DNA of 64,000 nt, from positions 26,255,060 to 26,319,059 of the forward strand of contig OW203768.1 in NCBI GenBank assembly GCA_934045905.1, given 5' to 3'. Each line of letters begins with the position of its first letter. Position 1 is the first letter of the stretch. Below the pieces are notes generated by a model, which did no database searches, was not told the DNA's origin, and was given only the letters and a program-made list of their open reading frames with translations. This document shows positions 55,087-64,000 of this stretch, one piece after another. The position numbers and the translations under genes are program-made. This stretch comes from Leuctra nigra (Eukaryota; Arthropoda; Insecta; Plecoptera; Leuctridae).

Positions 55087-55371
55087 CTAAGCCGGCCGTT
55101 TCCCGCACTCCAGACGCCACCTCTCTCTGTCCGTCCAGTCATCATCACCAATTCCTCTTCTTGACATGTCCAGCAGCACCTGTTTCTTCCAATCCTCTTC
55201 TGGTCGCCCTCGTCTTCTTCTACCAGGAGGTATCCAAGACTCTAATCTTTTTGGCCACCTCTGAGGTTCCATGCGCTGAACATGCCCATACCAAACAAGT
55301 CTATTTGTTTCTATACAATTAACCACCGTCTTTTCCACTCCCATCCGTCTTCTTATCTCCTCATTCCTCAC
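55087..55371 (-). pseudogene. LINE reverse-transcriptase C-terminal region
   Basis: The 94-codon frame contains ETNRLVWYGHVQRMEPQRWP and then GRRRRGRPEEDWKKQVLLDM. The WYGHV.RM and RRRRGRP..W signatures mark the region after the RT domain of RTE/jockey-like LINEs. The RT core upstream is absent. Confidence 0.8.
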
Positions 55372-55390
55372 GTGCTATAATCTTGAAAAA

Positions 55391-56150
55391 AGTGATATTT
55401 GAAAATATGTGTATAGTAAATTAATTGAAACGTATTCCATTTCTAAATGTAACTAATAAGTTGAAATGTATAAATTGCACAGACACTTGTGGTTTTGTTC
55501 TCGCAAAATTGTGTAAACTCCCTGAAGCTGTCCTGAAATCACCAGCCAGCCGCGCTATGCTAAGCTAGTTAGTCGGCAGTCGGAGGCTCAACGTGTCGGA
55601 CGTGTGTGTGTTGCTGCGCGCTCTGTGTGTTTAACATGCATTGCTGCAATACGAAGCTACAGCGGAACCACATCTAATAAATGTTGTAAAGTTCGTCGGT
55701 TATGTTATTCATTTAATGGTTTCCCTCGTAATGTTGCTACTGAGAACTTAAATATGCACAATTCATTTGCACACATGCGATTTCTCTCAGGATTTAGCCT
55801 TTTTCTCTCATGTGACGAAGATTCAAGTAATAACACATATTCAAGAGATTTGGTTATAGAACATATTATCCATGTTTTCAAAGACATTGATATATTCAAT
55901 TGTTATCCTGCGATCTTTGCAACTCTGTTGACACTTGACTCCCAAGGTTTGTCTTGTCCATCTTCCTCACAATGTCTTCTCGGCTCTACTTGACTTATAC
56001 TTCAGAAGTTTTTTTCTTTTGATCGTCGTATGTATTATTTTCCTTCATCTTGGTTCGGTAATGAGCCATTTCCTCTGATGCTGGTCAAGGAAGGATCAAA
56101 AGAAATATTGTATAAATTATGTATTCCTAGTTGTTGTATTGAAATTTTTT
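55391..56150 (+). repeat. Dispersed gene-like repeat G, copy 2
   Basis: It is homologous to 37586-38210 and continues further, with a plus-strand open stretch YYFPSSWFGNEPFPLMLVKE followed by a Cys-rich tail. A stop after PASRAMLS shows that it is also broken. Alignment of the two copies was by eye. Confidence 0.5.
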
Positions 56151-56638
56151 GCGTTATTGTCGAAAATAAAAGGAATAACAATGAAAATATATGAAATGTA
56201 AACATACATTTTAGTAACTAGTAAAATTTAACCGGTGTCGAGGATTAAGTTTACACATTAGTGTTAGCTTCATGTTGTAAGGAATGAATATGACAATTGT
56301 GTAACAGGTGTCAACCATTTTAATATAAACTATTAAAATAAAACAATTTGCAAGTAAATCACTGCGATGTTGAAGTAATCAAAACTAACGTCACAGAGCA
56401 GGTTGTTGCTGTTTAATACTGGCTCATGGCTTGTCAATGAATCGCCTCAGCCACTGCTGTGTGACGTCACAGAGGTGTTTGAATACAGTCTGTCTAGAAA
56501 ACAAACATAAGTGTCAGTCCAAGCCAGTCGAACACTCTTCCCTACCATTGGCTATCAAGAAAGGCTCTCTAATTTTGGACTACAGGCAATTTTAAACGCT
56601 TAAGTATAGTTCACTTTAAAAATAATTTTGCTGAGGAA
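56151..56638. other. AT-rich spacer
   Basis: No supported feature. Confidence 0.45.
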
Positions 56639-56829
56639 AGGGATGAAAATGTGCTGATATATATGTTAGTGTTGATTCCAGCACCTTTTCTGTAGGCATA
56701 TGCCCACATTTCCACCCACGGTGCATACGATCGCGAAAAATATCTCCCAAACTCTTTTGAGATGTCGCCATGACGCAACGCTGCTTCGAAACTTTTCAAA
56801 TATGTACACTCTTCCCGCATTTTGCACAT
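56639..56829 (-). pseudogene. MULE-type transposase fragment (second, different MULE)
   Basis: The minus strand gives FGRYFSRSYAPWVEMWAYAY and RKGAGINTN, matching the conserved WAYCYR...GINTN block after the DDE region in insect MULE transposases. It differs clearly from the 8976 gene. Only this block is preserved. Confidence 0.55.
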
Positions 56830-58328
56830 TTGTGACTCCCTGTTGGCGTATTGTTATCGCGTCATGTGTCATGTTATCGCTACACATGCTACACTCTAGT
56901 TAAGGAAGTACCTAGTATAATATTTGCATTGAAATCGATTAAAATTCACTATTAAAAATGATACCAATAGCATTTCTCACTATTTTTTAGATGCTTTTTT
57001 TATTTCATCAGTCAAATAATTTCTCTCAAACCACTTACTAACACTTAGCACTTACGAATGATGACGAGTATAGGTAAAGAAAAACGCATTTAAAATCCTA
57101 TGTAGTAATTTTGATTTTATTTAACTTAAACATTTACAAACAACGTAGTTGTTCTGTGGTTTTTAATTTTTCATTATATTAACGTTGCTGACATTTTTAG
57201 CACAAATTATTGCAAACAATGTGATTCCTTAACAAACAATTGTATTGTTGTCATTCAATTTTTCCTTGCTATCGCTCTTTAAGCCAGTCTTACTAACGGC
57301 CCGGCAGCCATGCAGGTCCGTTGACATGTCTAGCGCTGTGTGGCTGTTGGGGCATACATACATACATACATACATACATACATGAATACATATTTTATAT
57401 TATTTTACATTTAATATTATACATTCATTCTATATCCTTACATATTGTTTCATTTTTTGTTTCAATTATTTGCATCCTGAATGACCGTTACTCTTCCTAA
57501 TTGACTTTTACTTCTCTTGACCTATTTTTAAAATAATATACATTAAATTATACGATACTCATTACAATAAATAAATAAGTTATTAATCATTAATGAAAGT
57601 GTCGGTAAATCTATTGGGTACCTATTACAAATAATAATGTATCACTGATATAATGGCGCCCTAATTTCAAACTCTGTAATTTCATTGGTCAAAAGAATTG
57701 GAAACGGAACGGATATTACGTCATGCCGTGATCACTGGGTTGCGCGTTAACGCTAGCGCTGCCGTGAACGATGAGATCTAATATTGTTAAGTAATCACGT
57801 GCTAAGATCTCATCGTTCACGCTAACACCGTGTTCGCGTTAACGACAATGAACGCCAGTTTTTACGTAATCACAGTCCTGGAAAATGTAAGAACGATATC
57901 ATTAATAATTTGTTAAAAATGGAGAGATTTCTCTTTTTATTGATGTAAAATAGCAAAACACGGAAGTTGAATGGGACCAAAAAAGAAGATTTTGTCCATT
58001 TAGACAAAATTTTGATTAGTATTCTTTGACATCCAGCAAGTCCAAAAACTCTAGAAACTGTCCTTCCAAACTTAGTCCAACAACAAATCTATAACCAAGC
58101 AACAATGGACATAGAATTTATAAATAATAGTTAAACTACGTACCTATGTGATTTTACTGTCAGGTTACCATAGGCATGCACATGAGAAAACAATAGGGGG
58201 GTGGGGGGGGGGGGGGGGGGGGAGACGCGGTTTTCATTGCAGCTCTAAAATTTTGGGGATAAATAAGGTCTAATCAATACGGTATTTTTGGGGAAAACAC
58301 ATATGTGCGAACAAAGTCAAGGTACGAG
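56830..58328. other. Spacer with CATA microsatellite, inverted repeat and poly-G tract
   Basis: A (CATA)n run lies at 57352-57382. At 57739-57845 an imperfect inverted repeat (GCGTTAACGCTAGCG...GATGAGATCT / AGATCTCATCG...GCGTTAACG) looks like a small MITE. A G tract of about 25 lies at 58196-58222. Confidence 0.6.
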
Positions 58329-58561
58329 TCAGAGACTTGCCCTCTTTGCAAGTTCTTCAGCCTTCTTTAAGGTGTGCTCGAGTTGGTGGACTTCCCCCAT
58401 TGACATCATCGGCCATCCGAACTCGTCGGCTAATGCCTCGGGATGGCTGGTGCATTCTGCCGCCGTGACTTCCCTGCTGGTCATTGCTTGGAGCAGGACG
58501 GTGTTAGAACGCACTTGTTGCTGTATCTCCATTAGTATGCCCAAAAACTTTTCGTCTCTTG
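58329..58561 (-). CDS. Terminal exon of a second DUF4806-like gene
   Basis: The 233-bp exon has acceptor GTGAATTCCAG, starts in phase 1 and ends at a TGA at 58329-58331. It encodes a helical segment, FLGILMEIQQQVRSNTVLLQ, then EFGWPMMSMGEVHQLEHTLK and KKAEELAKRASL. The helix, linker, FP/W-motif and E..L pattern parallels exon 203-432. The upstream exons may include 59616-59818. Confidence 0.5.
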
Positions 58562-59615
58562 CTGGAATTCACAAAGTTGGTTATTATCCTGGCTGATAGT
58601 AAATGGCAGCAAAATGAAATTTAAACCCAAACAAAGATCACCAGTATGGCGCTGTTGAGCGCCATAAACCATAATATCTATCTATCCATCACCAGATCAA
58701 GACAACTCTGTCTGAACCTTGGCGAAGCAATAAAACCAGTGAAAATATTCACTTCGAATTTGAATTTTGTTTCCTACCTAGCCTAGTTCACAATACTTAA
58801 GTACCTAATGTAGTTTTAATTATGTTTGGAAATAAAGAGTGCAGAAATGGGGAGTGGAGGGAATGGTTTGTTTAGTGCTAGTAGGTAGGGCCACGTGTGT
58901 ACGGAAAGTAAAATTACTGTTCTTTAAGAGATTTCGATCAATAAATAATAAAACTCACCTAATTAATCCTCACAAATATGCTGGTGATAGATGAATACAT
59001 CACAAACAAGCGCATTTGCAGGCAGGAGACTCTTCAAACGATGCTGTTGTGTTGATTGCAAAATGTAAGATGGCGGGCGGCGGGAGGGAATTCAATTTCC
59101 TTTTCCTGTTTGGATGAGTAGCACTAGGCATACATACCAACTTTTACAGGATAGTTAGTTTTGCAGTAAAGTCAGTGAATAAATAAAATATCGTCAATCA
59201 GAGACGTCAATAGTAAAAAGTATAAGAAACAGTCGTCAAGCAATTAGGCTAGCGCATCGTCAATCGGAGACGACAAGGATCGTAAAAAGTATAAAGAATC
59301 AGGCGTCAAGCCTGCGTATTTTAAACCTAAGGTTTGGCAAGCATGTAATTATTATTAATGTAAAAAAACTTTTTATAAGGCATCATAATTATAGTCATTG
59401 GTACCTAATTTGGTGGTTAGCTTGATTCATTATGAAATTATATTTTCAACGAAAATTCAGGCTGATGCATATAGGCGTAAAAAGTTGGAGTACATGAAAG
59501 ATGGCTTAGCATTCGATGTAAGATGTGTGTTAAGAATTTCCGTCGTGAGGAAACATAAACTAGTGCTGTGCCTTTTGGAATGCACTATACAACACAAAGT
59601 AGCCCGCATTCAGGG

Positions 59616-59818
59616 TTATGATAATATGACAGGCAGTGGGGTCCGCATTGTGAATAGAACAACCCCATCAGCCATAAAGGCCGCCTCAGTTAGTTCCACG
59701 TCCCCGGCTGCGCTCTCCGTCGTGAAGACCAAGTCGTCGCTTGAGAATGTATTTGTTCTATCTCCTACAATTCCTATTTTCGGCAATGGCGAGTTGAAGT
59801 TTGAGACATTAATTTCTC
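59616..59818 (-). CDS. Possible internal exon, unrecognised
   Basis: Read on the minus strand after the acceptor TTCATTTAGTAG at 59819-59830, a phase-1 exon encodes PLPKIGIVGDRTNTFSSDDL, an acidic stretch and VVLFTMRTPLP. The donor is not obvious. Part of it (GDRTN.FSSD) recurs on the opposite strand at 60745-60790. It could belong to the gene ending at 58329. Confidence 0.35.
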
Positions 59819-59839
59819 CTACTAAATGAACTCGTATCA

Positions 59840-61028
59840 CAATGATATTAGCAGGATATCATCTTCGGATCATATAGGGAATATAAAAAAATATAAGAAC
59901 ACAATGAATTAGTTATTATACCCTTAAAAGTACTACTTCCTGTTGGAGATAGCCCTTTTGTCTCGAGAAAAATTTGATGTCGTTGAGAATAGGACGGGCT
60001 TTCTCCATTTCCCATTGAATTAACATTGATAGAATTCCCTACATGCTTTTAATAACTTTTACCTCTATTTTTCAAAATATTTATCAATATTTTCATTGAT
60101 CGATATTAGCAGTGATATAATGGGAATTAAAATCAATAAATTATACTTTTCTAAATACATTTTCCTTATTTGTTATTCAAATGCATCAGTTTAAAGTATA
60201 TTAATAGCATAATTAACCTACTCATTCATGTCCATGTATATTATAATTTGCCTACATCATAATAGGCGTAGAACTAATTATTTACAAAATTAATATACAC
60301 AAAAAATCGTTTCTAATGGAACTGATGATTTTAAAATCAATTAAACCAATATATACACTCATTGTTACAATATTTGTAATTAATAGATATAAGTCAGTAA
60401 TAAAGGAGCGTTAATCATTAATATCAACGGTCACATAAGAAAAACATATTAGATATTAAAATTAGTAACTATGTATTATGTGCCCCAAAACCTACATTCA
60501 AAAAAACGCGGGAAACCGCCACTCTGAATCTACCGTGTGCTTGATGTTGATTGGCTCAAACAGTAGCCGGAAGTTGAAATATGGACATTGAACATTTGCA
60601 TTCTTAACAGGTGTTTGGAAATGGACATAATGCAAGTGAATTATTTGTTTTTGGAGGGAATTAATGTCATGTTATTATATTTTCTACATGGATATAGCCC
60701 AAATGCATTCTAAGCAAGTGATAAATGTCAAAATGTACGGAAATTGGAGATAGAACAAATGCATTCTCAAGCGACGAAGTGACAAGTGCTTTCAGAGCAG
60801 AAGTATTTCCAGCCTGTAAAACACAAAGAATGTGATCTTGAAATTATCTTTTAAGTTTAAGAGAAAAACTCTGGATCTGTTTCACTCGGAAGTCGGAACT
60901 ATCACTCCGATCAACCCGAAATTTTGTAGTCAAGTCTCGATATTCCCACATCCTGTTACAGTTTTGAAATTAAATACCCATAGAAAGCTGACAAATGGAA
61001 TGGATATCTTAATGATTTCCATGTCCAG
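59840..61028. other. AT-rich region
   Basis: Apart from the plus-strand GDRTNAFSSDE segment at about 60745-60790, no feature could be supported. Confidence 0.45.
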
Positions 61029-61334
61029 TCATACGGTATTTGTCCAATGATTAGCGGCTGCGATGGCCTTGCCGTTTGATTGCATCAAATCTTCTGTCGT
61101 GCAAGTATGATCTAGTAGGGGACATCTCAGTAGGTGAAGCGGATCATTCACAACACTGCAATCGAACAGCATATCTGCATCGTCTGGCAGGAAGCCCCAC
61201 TTCTGCAGGTTGGTCTTGCATCTCGGTACCCCGACTCTCGTGTGGTTCAGCGTTCTCCATCCAGGAGGTCGGGCGTTGCCAGGGCTCCATGTAGACTGGC
61301 GCAGTGCAGGTTTCCCTCGTGCAGCTCTTTCCAA
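61029..61334 (-). pseudogene. LINE C-terminal (post-RT) domain
   Basis: The minus strand encodes RTLNHTRVGVPRCKTNLQKW, then HLLRCPLLDHTCTTEDLM and IAAANHW. L.H.R.G..R....L.KWG...D..H.L..CP is the usual C-terminal block of RTE/jockey-type LINEs. Confidence 0.75.
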
Positions 61335-61570
61335 TGAGACTTGGTAAGCCTCATATTCGTGAACACCGCGTCATGGTAGGCGCAGTAGAAACTTAATGGT
61401 TTCTTGTGTGCCTTGCGAAGATGTCGACCCAAGATTGCGTCGGTGATGTACGATCCGCTCACCCTAGTATGTAGCCCGTCGGAGTGTAGGATCGCACAAA
61501 GATGGCAGATGTACGCGTCCTGTGGAAGCGGTAGGTGATCATATTGTATTCCTTTTCCGACTGATGTCGT
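61247..61570 (-). pseudogene. Zinc-finger region joined to the LINE tail
   Basis: A minus-strand frame carries DAYICHLCAILHSDGLHTR, then GRHLRKAH (a Cys-x2-Cys...His-x4-His arrangement), then SFYCAYHDAVFTNMRLTKSH. It overlaps the LINE C-terminal block in a different frame. It may be the N-terminal finger region of the same LINE brought next to its tail by an internal deletion. Confidence 0.45.
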
Positions 61571-62311
61571 GCCTCCGTCTTTGGAGTCATCGGAGCGACG
61601 TCTCGACGCTCGAGGCGATGCTTGACGTTGGCGAGGACGACACCGGAGATGTTGGCAGTAGTCGCCTCCGTGCTAGAAGTTCGACAACTGCTCTCTGTCG
61701 AGCGACGACCATGGGGTTTTGTGAGCCGGGCTTCGGAGGGTCCTCGTTCCGGTACATGACAAGGAAACAGCAGAGTGTTAGAGCAGAGGGCTAGGTGGGC
61801 AAAATCAGCTACAGCAAGGGTTTACAGAAAGCGTCTCCGGGTGGGCAGCCATTTTGTTGATGACAGCCATTGTCTACTCTCCATTCATATGTGTGCGTAT
61901 CTAAACTCTCCTTCAACTGTAGTGCCATCTAACTTACTCTACCGGAGCAGCCTTTGAATACACAGCTTGCCTATTTGAGTGAAGCTTGTCCCTTCAATTA
62001 TTGTAACACCTTGAGTTACGAATACACTTGCTCATTTGGGTGACGAATGAGCTCTGCAAAAAATTACTTCTATTGAATGACATGACTCAATCAGTGTTTG
62101 GACTTGGTAAAAAATAATCATTTGAAGAATGAAACATTACCTTAAGATGGAACCACAATATTTTGATCATGATTTGAGTCTACCTACTGCTAATTTAGGT
62201 GAAATATTTGCTGTCTAATTTCGTCCTTGGTAAGAAATATCTTGGAAAAAATATAATAATCCATCCCTGGTTCCAATTTAATGGGTCAGGGGGTGGGTAT
62301 TCCCACCAACA
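61571..62311. other. Spacer
   Basis: GC-richer up to about 61800, then AT-rich. No supported feature. Confidence 0.4.
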
Positions 62312-62875
62312 CTAGGGCCGCAGGACTCCTGGAAACCGGCTGGCCACGCCTGGCGTTTCCTCCTCTTCTTCCTCCTCTTCTTCTTCTTCCACTTCTAATT
62401 GTTCCACAAATTCCTTCCACCAGTTTCTGTCCTCCCACTGTCTCTCAGCCTCCAACTCACTCCACCTTCCTCCTCTCTCCAACACATCCTCCTTGATCAG
62501 TCCAATCCACCTGTCTCTTGGTCGCCCCACTCTCCGAGTTCCCCCTGTAGCCGCTTCAAACACCCGCCTTGGCACTCTATCGGTTCCCATCCTCTTCATG
62601 TGGCCGAACCACCTAAGCCTCTCTCTTCCCAGCTTGAACACCAATCTTTCAACCCCAAGCTCTTTTCTTATCTTCCTACTTTGGATCCTATCCATTCTTG
62701 TCACCCCCTTCACACTCCTCAAAAACTTCATCTCAGCTGCCTGTAGCTGATTCATTTCCTTTCCACCTGCTGACCACGTCACTGCCCCATATGTTAGAAT
62801 TGGCAGGAAATACATCTTGTACATAATGATCTTGCAGACTTGTGGAAACTTCTCATTCCACAGCAACTTCCTCAC
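62312..62875 (-). pseudogene. LINE reverse-transcriptase C-terminal half
   Basis: The 187-codon frame includes MYKMYFLPILTYGAVTWSAG, LQAAEMKFLRSVKGVTRMDR, LGRERLRWFGHMKRM and GTRRVGRPRDRW, ending in a poly-Glu run and GVASRFPG. These are the conserved blocks C-terminal to the RT palm in RTE/jockey-like LINEs. A shorter relative lies at 31690-31815. The RT palm is missing. Confidence 0.85.
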
Positions 62876-63704
62876 TGCTTATATTGGTGAAAATATATTG
62901 GTGAAAAAAAATCTTGGTATCTTGGTGAAATATATCTAAATATCAATGTATGGTTTTAATTATAAAGAAAGAATTATACTACTGTACTTACCCAAGGCTT
63001 ATCACCCTTGTCTTTGAACACAGGGTATGCTTCGATTACTGTGCATGCCATTGCTTAATAATGAGATGGTTTTGGGCGCTTGATCATTTTGGTGAAGTGG
63101 TTTGTCTCTCGAACAAAAGCTTTTGTGTTGATTGCTCACTGTTAAATTTTGACGACATTAATTCTTGTCAAACTGAGTCTGATTAACGATAATTGGTTTC
63201 TTATTTGCTACATCGGTTTTGAAACAAGCTAGTGTTACATTGATGAGGCGTATGCTGTTGTTGGCAATGGGATTTGCGAAACTGACATTTTCATAAATGG
63301 TAAAAGTTAAACATAAAAATTGAGTTCGAATACCCGAAACGCTGGCAGTTAAGGCATTCGTTTGGCCATTTTTTTTGTACCTGCTGTGTACCATGTTCAT
63401 CTTGCAGTGGCATAGTTGTGTGATTTCTGACAACGGCGGCGTTTGTGGTGTGCCAGCTTTGAGTAGGATGAGAAACCGTGATATTGGTGTGTTTTCAATT
63501 GTGTGCGCTCTCAGCTGCCTGACTGACTACAGCGTAGGCAAGTTCTCAAGGTCTCGGCCATTAACCATAATATCTGTCTATCTTTTGGTAGATGCTTCAT
63601 TATGCTTCTTTGATGCGTTGCAAGTCGATCGCTTGTAATCCATTTGTTTATTTTTAAAAGCCGATAAACCATAATAATTTTTTCGGATTTTTTTTAAATG
63701 ATTT
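62876..63704. other. Spacer
   Basis: No supported feature. Confidence 0.4.
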
Positions 63705-63710
63705 TTTCTT

Positions 63711-63873
63711 ATAGCCCATTTACACGGTGCAATTTCTTGAACAACTTCTGTGCCACAAAAGTTCTGCACATGTGCAGAGTCACTTTTTCATCTCAAAAAT
63801 GACACTGCGCTCGAGCAGAACCACTGTGGCACAAAAGTTGTTCAAGAAATTGCACCGTGTAAATGGGGCTTTA
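63711..63873. mobile_element. MITE with about 50-bp terminal inverted repeats
   Basis: It begins AGCCCATTTACACGGTGCAA and ends with the complementary TTGCACCGTGTAAATGGGGC. The arms also share CTTGAACAACTT and TGTGCCACA. The centre has a short GTGCAGAGTC...GCGCTCGAGC spacer. There is no coding capacity. Confidence 0.8.
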
Positions 63874-64000
63874 GGAAAATAAATATCACCAAAATCCGGG
63901 CAAAAAAATTATGTTTGGGTCTGAGGAGGATAAACGAAAACAATTAACCGCAAACGTAGAGTCACGTGACCCAACGCGTCTGCGATCCCACAGAAGGTAA

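Overview
This is an intron-containing, AT-rich animal nuclear sequence. It is most likely from an arthropod, and probably from an insect. The reasons are the spliced coding fragments, the 5S-headed and tRNA-headed SINE-type repeats, GGTA/TACC microsatellites, and a set of transposon families (CACTA-like with a companion gene, P-element, MULE, hAT, pogo-like, Helentron-like, several LINEs) that are typical of insect genomes. I cannot name the species. Almost everything recognisable is mobile or repeat-derived. The clearest host-type gene is a broken UBE2Z-like ubiquitin-conjugating enzyme at about 30.0-30.65 kb.

Layout. 0-4.1 kb (minus): a two-gene CACTA-like unit, made of a spliced DUF4806-like companion gene and a frameshifted DUF4218-type transposase. 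7.3-8.4 kb: a Helentron-like element with a nested foldback. 8.98-14.0 kb (plus): one uninterrupted 1675-codon reading frame joining an SGNH hydrolase, zinc fingers, a MULE transposase, a SWIM finger, a Ulp1-type protease and a PHD-like tail. This is the most remarkable gene in the window. 17.3 kb: a 5S-headed SINE. 19-23 kb: CRE-motif tandem repeats, a long-armed MITE, and a 2.2-kb inverted-repeat element with a coding relic. 24.3-27.9 kb: two arrays of a 98-bp satellite with three-unit higher-order periodicity, one interrupted by a SINE. 28-31 kb: exons of an unknown gene and of the UBE2Z-like gene. 31-41 kb: LINE, hAT, pogo-like, MITE and SINE debris. 40.7-43.6 kb: unknown spliced exons and a P-element transposase relic. 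43.7-45.9 kb: three pieces of 28S rDNA joined head to head around an unrecognised Gag- or capsid-like frame. 46.9-50.5 kb (minus): a candidate microexon gene built from tandemly duplicated exon-intron units with phase-1 junctions. 51-64 kb: THAP, LINE, MULE, DUF4806-like and MITE fragments.

How the parts relate. The intact 5-kb MULE frame looks recently active or selected. Most other coding pieces carry frameshifts or stops. One SINE family (about 440 bp, (AATCT)n tail) occurs at least seven times, and three copies have clear 10-11 bp target-site duplications. These insertions give a relative order of events: satellite before SINE, and microexon gene before SINE. Splice sites and reading frames were judged by eye. 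No database search was possible.
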